The position numbers were made by a program, and so were the translations under genes. This document shows, piece by piece, positions 1-9,774 of a stretch of DNA of 64,000 nucleotides (positions are counted from its first letter, which is position 1; each line of letters opens with the position of its first letter). The DNA lies in contig NZ_OY762657.1 in assembly GCF_963666255.1 (NCBI RefSeq), positions 124,001 to 188,000 of the forward strand, read 5' to 3'. Origin of the DNA: an uncultured Propionivibrio sp. Lineage in GTDB: Bacteria; Pseudomonadota; Gammaproteobacteria; Burkholderiales; Rhodocyclaceae. The notes under the pieces were generated by a model. It did not search any database. It was not told where the DNA came from and saw nothing but the letters and a program-made list of their open reading frames with translations.

Positions 1-1
1 G

Positions 2-130
2 CCGGTACCGCGCCACCTGAGTTCCGACTGCGGCGTCTGCCTGCGCCTCGCGCCGGACGCGCGACAGGCGGCGACCGAGGCGCTGGCCGGCACCGGCGTC
101 GAACTCGCGGACGTGCATCCGCCGCTCTGA
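2..130 (+). CDS. DUF3343 family protein, C-terminal fragment
   Basis: Open frame entering from the left edge and ending at TGA 128-130, so only the last 42 residues are visible. They contain PVPRHLSSDCGVCLRL, which resembles the Cys-containing core of DUF3343 (putative Se/S carrier-like) proteins, small proteins of roughly 80 residues with a conserved Cys in a P-R-x-L-S-S-x-C-G context. The family function is not established; a role in sulfur or selenium handling is only suggested by its name and contexts. The start lies outside the window. Confidence 0.6.
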   Translation, partial: PVPRHLSSDCGVCLRLAPDARQAATEALAGTGVELADVHPPL

Positions 131-238
131 CCCGCCGGGCTTCCCCAGCCCCCTCTCAATGCCATTGGCTTGAAGCCGGCGGCTTTCACGCCTATCCTTG
201 ACGCAATTCAACGCAGCGGGCATGGAAACGGACGGCAC

Positions 239-946
239 ATGGAAACCCGGCAGATCGAATACCGCTTCATCCTCGACAACGCACCGGTCGCCACGTTTCC
301 GCTCGTCTTCGACGCGATGACGATGCGTCCGCTGATGCCGCCGCCCACCGAGGTGCCCGACTGGTGCCGGCTCGACTGCGAACGCTGTGCTGGCTGCCGC
401 CTGCCCGACGACACGCCGCTCTGCCCTGCCGCCCTGCGCATTGCCGATGTCCTGGCCTGGTCGCAACATCTCGATTCGTGGCGGCCGTTGCGTCTGGAAG
501 TCCGCGCCGGCGGACGGACGACGACGATCGACACCACGGCGCAGCGCGCCGTCAGTTCGCTGATGGGCCTCCTGATCGCCACCTCGGGCTGTCCCGACAC
601 CGAGTTTCTCCGCCCGATGGCGCGTTTTCACCAGCCTGTCGCCGACGAACTCGAAACCGCTTTCCGCGCGGTCTCGACCTATCTGATGGCGCAGTACCTG
701 GCCGCGCAGCGCGGCCACCCCGAGGACGAAACAATCGACGGCCTGCGCGCCCGCTACCGGCGGATCAACGACATCAACCAGGCGTTCTGCCAGCGTCTGC
801 GCCGGGCCGTCCACGCCGACGCCGTCCCCAATGCCATGATCATTCTGGACTGCTTCGCCAAGGCGGTACCGGGCATGCTCGACGACGCCCTCTCCGAACT
901 GGCGGGATTGTTCGAGACCGGTTCGCGGGACCTGCCGGCCGCCTGA
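239..946 (+). CDS. Uncharacterised Cys-rich protein next to a chemoreceptor
   Basis: A 235-residue protein from ATG 239 (METRQIEYRF); an upstream in-frame TTG at 170 would add 23 residues, but the conserved-looking sequence starts at the ATG. An N-terminal beta-like segment (IEYRFILDN) is followed by a Cys cluster, DCERCAGC and a later Cys (about residues 43-60), that could bind a metal or be redox active. The remainder is mostly helical and Arg-rich. No signal peptide or membrane segment is seen. It converges on the chemoreceptor gene that follows. I do not recognise a function. Confidence 0.7.
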   Translation: METRQIEYRFILDNAPVATFPLVFDAMTMRPLMPPPTEVPDWCRLDCERCAGCRLPDDTPLCPAALRIADVLAWSQHLDSWRPLRLEVRAGGRTTTIDTTAQRAVSSLMGLLIATSGCPDTEFLRPMARFHQPVADELETAFRAVSTYLMAQYLAAQRGHPEDETIDGLRARYRRINDINQAFCQRLRRAVHADAVPNAMIILDCFAKAVPGMLDDALSELAGLFETGSRDLPAA

Positions 947-971
947 CGGCAGCCGGCACGAACACGCGCAC

Positions 972-2603
972 TCAGCAGCGGAAGCGACTGACCAGACTGC
1001 CGAGTTCGGCAGCGATCTGGTTCATTTCGTCGGCGGTCTCGGCCGTCGATTGCATCGCCGTGCTGGTCTCCTCGACCATCTGGGCAATCTGTTCGACACG
1101 CTGGGCGATGGCATTGCTGGCCATGCTCTGTTCCTTCGTCGCACCGGCGACGTCTTCGATGCTCATCAGCGTCGACTCCGCGCCCTCGCGAATCCGCCGC
1201 AAGGTATCGGCCGCCTCACCCGCCGCCCTGACCCCGGCCTCGATCTGCGGCAAGGCCGCGCCCATCACGCCGACAACCTGGACGGTGTCCGACTGGATGC
1301 CCGAGATCATCTCCTCGATCTCGACCGTCGCCACGGAAGTCCGTTCGGCCAGTTTGCGCACCTCGTCCGCCACCACGGCGAAGCCACGGCCCTGCTCGCC
1401 GGCCCGCGCCGCCTCGATCGCCGCGTTGAGCGCCAACAGATTGGTCTGGCCGGCAATTTCCTTGATGACGGCGGCAATCGACGAGATCTGGTTGGCACGC
1501 TCCTCGAGCTTGGCAATCCGCGCCGAGGCGCCGCTGACCGTCGCCGAAATCTGGTTGATTTCCTCGCTGGCCACCTGAATGCGGGCGACACCGTCCTCGG
1601 ACAACTCGGCCGACGCGCGCGAATGCTCCTGCGTTGTCCCGGCGCTGTCGGAGATGTGATTGACGCTGACGGTCATTTCCTCGATCGCCGCCGCCATCGA
1701 CTGTGTCGCATCGGCCTGCCGCTGCCCGGCGACCGCGACCTCGTGCGCCGCCGTGTTGATCCGCTCGGCGCCTTGCGCCAACCGCTGCGCGCTGCCCATG
1801 ATATCGGTGACCATCGAGCGGATCGCGCGCACCATCTGGTCGGCCGAGGCGAGAATGCTGCCCGGCGTGGAGGCCGGGAAGTTCACCGTCAGGTCGCCGG
1901 TCGCGACGCGCGACATCAGGTCGATCGCGGTAGCCGGCTCACCGCCGAGCTGGCGGACGATGCTGCGCGACACGAAGTACGCCACCACCGACACGACCGC
2001 GAAGATCAGCGCTGACAACAGCATATCGGCGATCACCGCCTTACGCACGGTTTCGTCAACGTCATCGACATAGACGCCGGTGCCGACGATCCACTGCCAC
2101 TCCGGCACCGCCGCGAGATAGGCGAGTTTCGGTTTGGGCTCGTCCTGCCCGGCGCGCGGGAACCAGTACTCGACATAGCCCTTACCCGCCCCCTTGGCGG
2201 TCGCGACGAAGGCGTCCCAGAGCTTGAAGCCCTTCTTGTCGGTCTTGCCGAGCATGACCTGGCCCTCGAGTTTCGGGCTGCCGGCAACCATCACGGCGCG
2301 CCCCTCGAAGTCATAGACGAAGAAGTAATCGTCATTGCCGAAGCGCAAGGGCCGCAGCGCCTCCTTGGCCTGCTGCTGCGCCTCGTCGCGGCTCAGCTTC
2401 TTGTCGGCCTCTAGCTTCTGATACTGGATGACCACGCCCTTCGTCGATTCGACGAGATCGCGCAGCCTGACCTTGTGCGCCTCCAGCGCCTGATCGCGCG
2501 TATTGATCACGGTATTGGTCGCCAGCAGCGCCAGGCCCGCCAGAACCGCGACCCCGGCCACCAGCAGACGACCGCTAACCCGCATCTTGTCGAAATTGAT
2601 CAT
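972..2603 (-). CDS. Methyl-accepting chemotaxis protein with Cache sensor
   Basis: Transmembrane chemoreceptor of 543 residues. A membrane helix near residues 9-30 is followed by a periplasmic single-Cache-type domain ([10 protein letters not shown] ... [14 protein letters not shown]), a second helix near 190-210, a HAMP region, and the cytoplasmic signalling hairpin with the conserved tip [20 protein letters not shown]. It should sense a small ligand in the periplasm and control CheA. ATG 2603 is preferred because GGAGG lies 5 bases upstream; the adjacent ATG at 2606 is too close to it. No other che genes are in the window, so it is an orphan receptor. The ligand is unknown. Confidence 0.93.
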   Translation of the reverse strand: MINFDKMRVSGRLLVAGVAVLAGLALLATNTVINTRDQALEAHKVRLRDLVESTKGVVIQYQKLEADKKLSRDEAQQQAKEALRPLRFGNDDYFFVYDFEGRAVMVAGSPKLEGQVMLGKTDKKGFKLWDAFVATAKGAGKGYVEYWFPRAGQDEPKPKLAYLAAVPEWQWIVGTGVYVDDVDETVRKAVIADMLLSALIFAVVSVVAYFVSRSIVRQLGGEPATAIDLMSRVATGDLTVNFPASTPGSILASADQMVRAIRSMVTDIMGSAQRLAQGAERINTAAHEVAVAGQRQADATQSMAAAIEEMTVSVNHISDSAGTTQEHSRASAELSEDGVARIQVASEEINQISATVSGASARIAKLEERANQISSIAAVIKEIAGQTNLLALNAAIEAARAGEQGRGFAVVADEVRKLAERTSVATVEIEEMISGIQSDTVQVVGVMGAALPQIEAGVRAAGEAADTLRRIREGAESTLMSIEDVAGATKEQSMASNAIAQRVEQIAQMVEETSTAMQSTAETADEMNQIAAELGSLVSRFRC

Positions 2604-3247
2604 CATTCCCTCCTTCAGAAAGATCGCGTCGAGTATCTGGAACACTCATGCCGGAGTGCTTGAGTCATTTCGCCTCCGTGATATTGGCATTGATCGCAAC
2701 GCACTGGAAGGTCGCTGCTTCCAGCCGTTTCCCCATGGCTTTCAGTCTAGCTGCTTTTGCGCCAACATCCCATCTGTAATATTTCGGAGGCGCTCCGCGT
2801 AGTCTCCCCAACACGCCCGACCCGATTCGCGCCTTCCCGCATGTCATGGATGTGTGTGCGCCACGCTCCACTGAACGCCCGTCGCGATCGACAACCGGAA
2901 CGAGGGAGGAGAATAATCTCGATATTGTCCAATCCAACGCATCCCGCCCCTAACACGCCCAGCCCGATGACCGGCGCGGAGAAATGTCGTTTTCATCAGC
3001 CGGGGCATGTTTGACACAGGCGCCATACGGAGGCCCACGCCGCCTCAAGTAGCGACCGATGCGCTCCCGGAAGACGGCATTTACGAAGCAAGGACGAAGC
3101 AAAACCACGGCCAACCCGCCGACAACGTATCGAAGCGCCGCTCATCTTATCCGAACGTAATTACCGGATCGATTTTCCGGCAGCGTGCGAAAGGATGGTC
3201 TAGGATGTACTTTCGACGTATGTCACATCATGACAAGGGACTTCCAG
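2604..3247. other. Intergenic region, no gene supported
   Basis: About 640 bases between the divergent chemoreceptor and HD-GYP genes. Several short open frames overlap here on both strands, but none has a plausible ribosome site with recognisable protein sequence. It presumably holds both promoters. The segment near 3150-3245 is less GC-rich. I see no strong hairpin or operator. Confidence 0.5.
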
Positions 3248-4516
3248 ATGAAGCACGAAACGACCTCGCATGGACATGGCGACGAACTGCGTATCAATTT
3301 CCGGCATATATTGTTTGCCCTTTCCGACGCCCTCGATCTCGTCGGCATAGACGACGTCGCGCATGGAAAGCGGGTGGGAATCATGGCGGCCGAATGCGCG
3401 AGAAAGGCAGGCGATTCCCCCGCCGATGTTTCGGCGCTTTTCGACCTCGGCCTGCTCCATGATATCGGCGTATCCTCTTCGGTAACGCACGGACATCTCG
3501 TCCAGGAATTCGACTGGAACGGCGCGCAGAATCATTGCGAGATCGGCTACGAGCTTCTCGATGCCTACCCGCGCCTGGCGTGGGCAGCCCTGCCGGTCAG
3601 ATACCACCACACCCGCTGGGATTGCCTGCCGATCGATCTTCTGGGGAAATCGGCGGCCAACTGGGCGAACCTCATCTACCTGACCGACCGGGTGGACGGC
3701 CTGGCCGCTGCGCATTATGCGGATGGCAGTTTGTTGATGAGCACGCAATCGATCCGGCAGTTCATCGAGAAATGCGCGGGTACCTATTTTTCGCCGGAAT
3801 TGGTCGATCTGTTCCTCGAAGCATCGCGATCGGAAGCATTCTGGCTGTCGCTCGAACCGCGTTCGATACAGGCCTACCTGTCGGAGATGCTTGCCCAGGG
3901 CGACTATTGTTCGATGGCGCTGCCCGAATTGAAGCAGGTGGCGGAAATTTTCTCGCGCATCGTCGATGCCAAGAGCCCATTTACCGCCGAGCACTCGCAT
4001 GGTGTCGCATCATTGGCCAGGCATATCGGCCGAAGGACGGGAGTATCGCCGGAGAACTGCGCCAAACTCGAAATCGCCGGACTGCTGCATGACATCGGCA
4101 AGCTACGGGTGCCGGACGAGGTGCTCGACAAGCCCGGAAAGCTGGACGAGCGAGAGCGCAAGATCATGAACTCCCACAGTTTCGAGACCTATCAGATCCT
4201 GCGCTGCATCCCCAGGCTGGAAGACATCTCCCACTGGGCGTCCTGCCACCACGAAGAACCGAACGGCAACGGCTATCCGTTCCACATCGACGCACGGACG
4301 CTGGAACTCGAAGCGAGAATTCTGCGCGTCGCCGACATCTTCCAGGCGATGGTGCAGAATCGCCCGTACCGTCGCGGACTGCCGCAGGAGGATGTGCGCC
4401 TGTTCATGGCCGACCTGTGCGGGAGAGGCGCCATCGACCGGGAAATCTTCGAGGTAATCGACTCGGACTTGCCGGCTGCATACCAGGCGGCGCTGCCGTC
4501 ACTGGCATCCGTCTGA
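3248..4516 (+). CDS. HD-GYP domain cyclic-di-GMP phosphodiesterase
   Basis: A 422-residue cytosolic protein with two HD-type regions. The N-terminal one has LLHDIG and a following HH pair (about residues 78-150) and looks like a partner HD domain. The C-terminal one is a full HD-GYP domain: AEHSHG, GLLHDIGKL and HHEEPNGNGYP (about 245-350), the metal and c-di-GMP-binding signature. It should hydrolyse c-di-GMP to pGpG or GMP. Start ATG 3248 is chosen because AAGGGA lies 7 bases upstream; a longer open frame begins at 3185. No REC or sensor domain is fused, so its input is unknown. The MSHA-like genes downstream are a plausible but unproven c-di-GMP-responsive partner. Confidence 0.9.
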   Translation: MKHETTSHGHGDELRINFRHILFALSDALDLVGIDDVAHGKRVGIMAAECARKAGDSPADVSALFDLGLLHDIGVSSSVTHGHLVQEFDWNGAQNHCEIGYELLDAYPRLAWAALPVRYHHTRWDCLPIDLLGKSAANWANLIYLTDRVDGLAAAHYADGSLLMSTQSIRQFIEKCAGTYFSPELVDLFLEASRSEAFWLSLEPRSIQAYLSEMLAQGDYCSMALPELKQVAEIFSRIVDAKSPFTAEHSHGVASLARHIGRRTGVSPENCAKLEIAGLLHDIGKLRVPDEVLDKPGKLDERERKIMNSHSFETYQILRCIPRLEDISHWASCHHEEPNGNGYPFHIDARTLELEARILRVADIFQAMVQNRPYRRGLPQEDVRLFMADLCGRGAIDREIFEVIDSDLPAAYQAALPSLASV

Positions 4517-4622
4517 TTCCGGTCCGGACGCCAACGGCGGAGAACGGGGATGGACAAGAGGGGAACGAGCCGATGCCATCGTGATTAATCGGCGTGCCAT
4601 TCCCCCTTGCCGTGGCGATCGA

Positions 4623-5804
4623 TCAGGAATACGCCGCACTCAGGATGTCGACCGTTTCGTCGAACGACAAACGGTACCGGTCGAGATCGAACAGCCCGCC
4701 CATCGTTTCCCGCGCATTGCGCGCAAGCGTCGGCAACTCTTCGCGACGAATACCGAACGCCGACATCTTCAGATTCTCCAGCCCACACTCGGCGATGAGT
4801 TTCCCGAGCGCCACGAGAAAGGCCTGCGGCCGCTCGTTTTCGGGCAGCACATCGACATTCTGACCCATCGCCCGTGCCATGTTCTCGTACAGATGGCCGG
4901 GAATCTTGCCGAGGAAGAAGCCGAAATACGCCTTCGACAGCATGGTCAGACCGGCACCGTGCGGCAATTCGGGGTGATAGGCACTCATCGCGTGCTCGAT
5001 CGAATGCTCCGAGGTGCAGCACGAGGTCGTCTCGACCAGTCCGGAGAGCGTGTTGGCGAACGCCACCTGTGCGCGCGCCTCGACATTGCTGCCGTCCTTC
5101 ACGGCGACCGGCAGCCATCTGGCCAGCAACTCGATGCTCTTGAGCGCATAAAGATCGCTGATCGGCGAGGCACAGGCGGCGATATAACCCTCGGCAGCGT
5201 GGAAGAAGGCATCCATGCCCTGGTATGCCGTCAGCGTTGGCGGCACCGACAGCATCAGCTCGGGATCGACGATCGAAAGCGTCGGGAAGGTATCGTCAAA
5301 GCCGAAACCGATCTTCTCGTTACTCTCTTCCTTGGTGATGACCGACCACGGATCGGCCTCGGTGCCGGTGCCGGCCGTCGTCGTGATGGCAACGATCGGC
5401 AGGGCGCGGCTGGGAATCGGCTGCGCCTTGCCGCTGCCGCCGCCGATGTAATCCCAAAGATCACCGGGATTGGCCGCCATGACGGCGATCGCTTTCGCTG
5501 AATCGAGACTGCTGCCACCGCCCAGACCGACGACGAAATCGCAGCCCTCGGCGCGCGCAATGGCCGCGGCTTTCATGACATGCGACTTGATCGGATTGGG
5601 CTGGATCTTGTCGAACACGACGCTCTCCACCCCCTGCTGCCCGAGCAGATCGACGACCTGCTTCAGGTAGCCCTGCTTCCTCATCGAGGGGCCGGCCGAG
5701 ATGACGATCAACGCCTTCTTGCCGGGGAGTTTCACCTCGCCGATTTTTTTCAACGATCCGGCGCCGAAAAAGACGCGCGTCGGCATGTAATAACTGAATT
5801 GCAT
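4623..5804 (-). CDS. Iron-containing alcohol dehydrogenase
   Basis: A 393-residue group III (Fe-ADH) dehydrogenase, NAD(P)-dependent interconversion of alcohols and aldehydes. Visible features are the N-terminal PTRVFFGAGSL, the nucleotide-binding GGGSSLDSAK (about 95-104), TTAGTGTEA, and the metal-ligand region with GMDAFFHAAEG, IEHAMSAYH and LPHGAGL, which supply the conserved histidines. The length is normal for the family. AAAAAGGAG sits 6 bases before ATG 5804. It lies downstream of the SDR on the same strand with a 161-base gap, so it may have its own promoter. The substrate cannot be read from sequence. Confidence 0.9.
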   Translation of the reverse strand: MQFSYYMPTRVFFGAGSLKKIGEVKLPGKKALIVISAGPSMRKQGYLKQVVDLLGQQGVESVVFDKIQPNPIKSHVMKAAAIARAEGCDFVVGLGGGSSLDSAKAIAVMAANPGDLWDYIGGGSGKAQPIPSRALPIVAITTTAGTGTEADPWSVITKEESNEKIGFGFDDTFPTLSIVDPELMLSVPPTLTAYQGMDAFFHAAEGYIAACASPISDLYALKSIELLARWLPVAVKDGSNVEARAQVAFANTLSGLVETTSCCTSEHSIEHAMSAYHPELPHGAGLTMLSKAYFGFFLGKIPGHLYENMARAMGQNVDVLPENERPQAFLVALGKLIAECGLENLKMSAFGIRREELPTLARNARETMGGLFDLDRYRLSFDETVDILSAAYS

Positions 5805-5965
5805 GGATTTCTCCTTTTTATTCGAAAACGTGAACGCCCTGAAACTCTACTTATGTCAGTGAAACACATCGAAACGGCATGTCAGCATCAGGGCTCGCCC
5901 CGGGCGCAAGGCATTCCTGCGACCAGCGCGAACCACAACGACAGGATAGACCAGACGGATATCCT

Positions 5966-6709
5966 CTAGAACTCCTGCACCGTCGGGCGCAGCACGATCT
6001 CGTTGATATCGACGTCGGCCGGTTGCTCGATGGCATAGGCAATGGCGCGGGCGATGGCATCCGCCGGAATGGCGATCTTGTAGAAATCCTTCACGAACGC
6101 TGCGCTCTGCGCGTGCGCGCTGCCGTGCTTGAGTTCGGAATCGATGGCACCCGGCTCGATCGTGGTTGTCCGGACCGCACCGCCGACTTCATGACGCAGC
6201 CCTTCCGAGATCGCCCGCACGGCGAACTTCGTGCCGCTATAGACGGTGCCGCCCGGACTGAAGACCTTGAGGCCGGCAACCGAGGCGATATTGATGAAAT
6301 GGCCGCTCCCCTGCTTCTGGAAAACCGGCAGCGCCGCGGCGATGCCGTAGAGAACGCCCTTGATATTGATGTCGATCATGCGGTCCCATTCCTCGACCCG
6401 CGTTTCGGACAGCGGCGCAATGGCCATCAGACCGGCATTATTCACCAGCACATCGACGCGACCGAATACGCGAATGGCTTTATCAACCAGCGCCGCCACC
6501 TCGGCCGGATGGGTGACGTCGGTCTGGGCGATTTCGGCTTTTCCGCCGGCGGCGCGAATGTCGCTGGCAATGGTTTCCAGGCGCTCGAGGCGACGCGCGC
6601 CGAGTACCACCGAAGCGCCCAGCGACGCCAGATGACGTGCGGTGGCTTCACCCAGTCCGCTGCTGGCGCCGGTAATGACGACGACTTTTCCTTCAATGTT
6701 CCTGCTCAT
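5966..6709 (-). CDS. Short-chain dehydrogenase/reductase
   Basis: A classical SDR of 247 residues with a Rossmann fold. The cofactor motif TGASSGLG is at residues 13-20, NNAG near 90, and the catalytic Ser-Tyr-x3-Lys is formed by the IASVAG serine and YSGTK (about 155-159). A basic residue pair after the second strand (ARRLER) suggests NADP(H). It is most like the YdfG/oxidoreductase type acting on hydroxy acids or small carbonyls, but the substrate is undetermined. It is divergent from the LysR gene across a 125-base gap, the usual arrangement for a regulated target. Confidence 0.9.
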   Translation of the reverse strand: MSRNIEGKVVVITGASSGLGEATARHLASLGASVVLGARRLERLETIASDIRAAGGKAEIAQTDVTHPAEVAALVDKAIRVFGRVDVLVNNAGLMAIAPLSETRVEEWDRMIDINIKGVLYGIAAALPVFQKQGSGHFINIASVAGLKVFSPGGTVYSGTKFAVRAISEGLRHEVGGAVRTTTIEPGAIDSELKHGSAHAQSAAFVKDFYKIAIPADAIARAIAYAIEQPADVDINEIVLRPTVQEF

Positions 6710-6804
6710 GCATTTCTCCTGTGAATGGCGCAGGCCGAACGGCCTTACAGGCAGGAGTATGGGGACGGCACTGGCCGAAATAAATGGAAGTAGTATGCTT
6801 TCAC

Positions 6805-6823
6805 AATTCCATTTTCCGGAATT
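6805..6823. promoter_or_regulatory. Candidate LysR-type operator
   Basis: In the SDR-lysR divergent region, AATTCC and GGAATT form an inverted repeat with a 7-base gap, ending 11 bases before the lysR start. Size and position fit an autoregulatory LysR site, but short AT-containing repeats arise by chance. Confidence 0.3.
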
Positions 6824-6834
6824 ACAGAGGAATA

Positions 6835-7767
6835 ATGCTGAACCGACTCGAAATGCTCAGGATCTTCTGCACGGCGGCGGAAACCGGAAGTTTCAAAGGT
6901 GCCGCCGCGAAGCTCGGGACCTCGCCGCAGGCGGTCACACGGGCGATTCAGGAACTGGAAGCCTTGCAAGGCGAGTTGCTGTTTCATCGCAACACCCGCG
7001 GCATCCGCATCACGGCGTTCGGCGAACAACTCGCGAGTCGCGCCCGCGCGGGCGTTCAGCACATCGATGCGCTCTTCGCACGGGACAACGCGCCGAGCGA
7101 TGCCGATCTGCAAGGCGTCGTCAGCCTGACGGCCCCGAACGCTTTCGGTCGCCATCACCTGATGCCGATTCTGACCGGGATCGCCAAAACCCATCCGCAG
7201 ATCAGCTTCAACCTGCGTTTCAACGACCAGCGCCTGGATGTGGTCGACGAGAAAATCGACATCGGCCTGCGCATGGGGTTTATCCGCGACAACCGCTTCG
7301 TTGTCCGGCCGGTCGCGAAAATGCCGTTCTGTTTCGTCGCGGCACCGGAATTGCTGGCCCGTTGCGGGGCGCCGAAAAGCATCGAGGATCTGGATCGCTT
7401 TCCCTTATCGACCATGCACGACCGCACGACCGGCCGCTTGTGGCCGTGGTTCTTCAGGGATGGACAGCAAATGACGCCGCAACGTCCGGCATTCGTCTGC
7501 GACGATGCGGAAGCCGAGTGTTCGGCGCTGCTGGCGGGCATCGCCATCGGTCAGGTCCCGGGTTTCATGGCCGCGCCCCACATTGCCTCGGGCCGCCTGG
7601 TGGAAATCCTGCAGCGCTTCGCGCCCGAGCCCTGGGATCTCTATATCTACCGTCCCCAGCGCACGCCAACGCCAGCCCGGATCCGCCTCGTTTTCGACGC
7701 GTTGACCGAGGCGCTCTCCACCGATCACTTTCACGAAGACAAGGCCCGCTGGCGGGACTGGACGTAA
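6835..7767 (+). CDS. LysR family transcriptional regulator
   Basis: A 310-residue regulator. The N-terminal winged helix-turn-helix (MLRIFCTAAETGSFKGAAAK through the TRAIQELE recognition region, about residues 5-65) is followed by a periplasmic-binding-like effector domain (VSLTAPNAFGRHHLMPIL onward). ATG 6835 is chosen because GAGGA lies just upstream, 4 bases from the codon; an in-frame ATG at 6784 has no ribosome site. The linker type resembles the CrgA/AaeR subgroup. It probably controls the divergent SDR and perhaps the iron alcohol dehydrogenase. Its effector is unknown. Confidence 0.92.
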   Translation: MLNRLEMLRIFCTAAETGSFKGAAAKLGTSPQAVTRAIQELEALQGELLFHRNTRGIRITAFGEQLASRARAGVQHIDALFARDNAPSDADLQGVVSLTAPNAFGRHHLMPILTGIAKTHPQISFNLRFNDQRLDVVDEKIDIGLRMGFIRDNRFVVRPVAKMPFCFVAAPELLARCGAPKSIEDLDRFPLSTMHDRTTGRLWPWFFRDGQQMTPQRPAFVCDDAEAECSALLAGIAIGQVPGFMAAPHIASGRLVEILQRFAPEPWDLYIYRPQRTPTPARIRLVFDALTEALSTDHFHEDKARWRDWT

Positions 7768-7873
7768 CACCGCCACACGCTGACATGACGCTCGGGAAAC
7801 ACGCCGCGTATTCGCCGAAATGGCCGGCAGGCGCGACCGCTTCGCCGGAAACGGCAAAGCCCATGCTAACGGT

Positions 7874-8383
7874 CTAATTGCTGACGGTCAGGGAAATCTG
7901 CCGCTCGGAATATCCGAGGCTCGCAATCGCGGCACCCGTCGTATTGGGACAGGCCGGTTCCGCGGTCGGCTGATTGCAGGCATTCACCGTGATCCTGTAC
8001 ACCCACACGGCGCTCCCGGCTTCGCTGAACGAGGATCCGCCACTGGCGCAGCTCACGGTCACCGAGAATGGCGACAGATCGCCCGACAGGCCGCCCAGCG
8101 TTCGGGTTGTGGGCGAGGCATAGCTCGCGCTTCGGCACAGCGCGCAGTAATCGCCGCCGCTGCAGGCGCCCTTGAGCAACTGATACGCGGCCCACTCGAC
8201 ACCGGCGCGCGCCGCCTGGTAGGCCTTCGCACCGTCGGCATCGTAACTTTCGCCGACGCTCGCCATCGAAGACACCTTGGCAATCGCCGCCCCCAGGACA
8301 GCCAGGACGATCAGCAGGAACAGGGCCGACACGATGGCCATTCCCCTGAGCCGGTCAAGGGAGATTGTCGATATGGATTTCAT
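7874..8383 (-). CDS. mshP: MSHA biogenesis protein MshP-like
   Basis: A 169-residue PilX/MshP-type minor pseudopilin-associated protein. After a short basic N-terminus it has one hydrophobic helix (MAIVSALFLLIVLAVLGAAI) and then the family-typical AYQAARAGVEWAAYQLL. Four later Cys probably form periplasmic disulfides. Its start overlaps the end of mshO by 29 bases, so the two are translationally linked. It is the last gene of the mshQ-C-D-O-P operon and converges on the lysR gene. Confidence 0.8.
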   Translation of the reverse strand: MKSISTISLDRLRGMAIVSALFLLIVLAVLGAAIAKVSSMASVGESYDADGAKAYQAARAGVEWAAYQLLKGACSGGDYCALCRSASYASPTTRTLGGLSGDLSPFSVTVSCASGGSSFSEAGSAVWVYRITVNACNQPTAEPACPNTTGAAIASLGYSERQISLTVSN

Positions 8384-9248
8384 GATAGAAATTGACCGTC
8401 TCGTTGTTCCGGGTTATGCCAATCACGATGGAGATGAGACCGTTGCGCGTATAGGGATTGCTCGTCGCGACATTGCCGCTGGTCATCGTGCAACTGCTGA
8501 CCGAATCGGCCAGCAAGGCGTTGCTGCCCAAGGAGAAGGAGGTCGGCTGCGTACTCGCGATCCCATACCCCCAATAACGCCGGAGCGTGCCGGTGCCATA
8601 GCCGTTGGCGGTGCCGACCCCCTCGCAGGCGAAGGTCACGGCAAGTTCGCCGGCGCCGATCACCTGGAAGCGTCTTGACGGAGATCCGAGCGGCAACGCC
8701 GCCGTATTCGCCATCACGACGTATTGTTGCATTCCGATGCTGCCGGCATAGGAACGGCGGACATGCGTCGCCGCCGTGTTGCCCTCGTATGCATTGCTGC
8801 CCGGATTTCCCCAGTTCCCGACCACGATCTGATCGCCAGCGGTGAACGTCACCGGCGGCCCGAGAATTTCGAAGCAGACGTCGAGGTCCGGGGCGAAATT
8901 CAGCGCGTCGTAGAGCGACGGAGCGCTTGCGGCGCAATAGCTCGTCCCCTCACCGGCCGCGCGATAGCGTCCGCCGCCCGTCGCCGGCAGGAATTCCAGA
9001 TAGCAATTGGCGGTCGCACAGTTGACGCGCACCGAGTTCGGCACCGCACGTCGTATGTCGCGGCGCATGCGACGCAAGGCGCCGTCGGCCAGATCGGCCA
9101 TTTCGGCCCGCTGCACCGTGTCGACATAACCATCGACCGGCGCCTTGATGAAGATGGCGATACCGACACTGATAATGGCGAGCACCACCATCGTCACCAC
9201 CAGTTCGACCAGGGTGAAGCCACGCTCGCGAAAATGGCCGCTAGTCAT
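8355..9248 (-). CDS. mshO: MSHA minor pseudopilin MshO-like
   Basis: A 297-residue prepilin-like protein. The leader ends in RERG followed by FTLVELVVTMVVLAII (from residue 11), the type III signal cleaved by prepilin peptidase after Gly. The body has the MshO-type stretch APVDGYVDTVQRAEMADLADGALRRMRRD (split here only for description) and paired cysteines. It should sit in or prime a type IV/MSHA pilus. It overlaps mshD by 8 bases and mshP by 29 bases. Confidence 0.82.
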   Translation of the reverse strand: MTSGHFRERGFTLVELVVTMVVLAIISVGIAIFIKAPVDGYVDTVQRAEMADLADGALRRMRRDIRRAVPNSVRVNCATANCYLEFLPATGGGRYRAAGEGTSYCAASAPSLYDALNFAPDLDVCFEILGPPVTFTAGDQIVVGNWGNPGSNAYEGNTAATHVRRSYAGSIGMQQYVVMANTAALPLGSPSRRFQVIGAGELAVTFACEGVGTANGYGTGTLRRYWGYGIASTQPTSFSLGSNALLADSVSSCTMTSGNVATSNPYTRNGLISIVIGITRNNETVNFYHEIHIDNLP

Positions 9249-9774
9249 AATTGATGCGATATCCGGTCAGGATATACGTCTGATTGCCCGGATCGGTGAC
9301 CTGGACGCTGATGACCCAGATCTTGTCGACGGTGATGCCGCCGAATGCGCTTGCCGGGTGCGCGACGGTCACCAGCAGACGAAAACTTGCCAGCAAGGGA
9401 ACGGCGTTGCCGGAAATGTCGTAGATACCGGTACGCAGAACCGTGGGCAACAGCGATGCGGCGCCATAGTTGTTGAAGTCATCGACGTTGTCGAAATTTT
9501 GCCGCTCGCTCACCGCCGGCGGACTCGATGGCACGAAGTCGCTGCTGCCATGCGACGAGTTGTCGAAGTCCTTGCCCTGGACTTCCTCCATCACGGATTC
9601 GGCAATCGTCAGCGACTGCTTGACCAGCAAGGGATTGCCGCCCCCCCTGACGGTGACGTTGAAGACCGAGAGAATGCCGTACACGCCGATGCTGACCACC
9701 ACAATGAAGACGATCAGCTCGACCAGGGTGAACCCCGCCGACCGTCGCCCGGAGCGCCGCGCCTCAGTACACAT
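9241..9774 (-). CDS. mshD: MSHA minor pseudopilin MshD-like
   Basis: A 177-residue PilV/MshD-type pseudopilin. ATG 9774 (MCTEARRSGRRSAG then FTLVELIVFIVVVSIGVYGI) gives a normal-length prepilin leader; the longer open frame to 9930 encodes only low-complexity residues that antisense the preceding gene. Later sequence KQSLTIAESVMEEVQGKDF is typical of the PilV/MshD group. The first 11 bases overlap the 3' end of mshC, indicating translational coupling. Confidence 0.82.
   Translation of the reverse strand: MCTEARRSGRRSAGFTLVELIVFIVVVSIGVYGILSVFNVTVRGGGNPLLVKQSLTIAESVMEEVQGKDFDNSSHGSSDFVPSSPPAVSERQNFDNVDDFNNYGAASLLPTVLRTGIYDISGNAVPLLASFRLLVTVAHPASAFGGITVDKIWVISVQVTDPGNQTYILTGYRINYD

Noticed and set aside
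2665-2937. 90-residue minus-strand frame between the chemoreceptor and HD-GYP genes
   Set aside because: No family resemblance, poor ribosome site and several overlapping alternatives in other frames.
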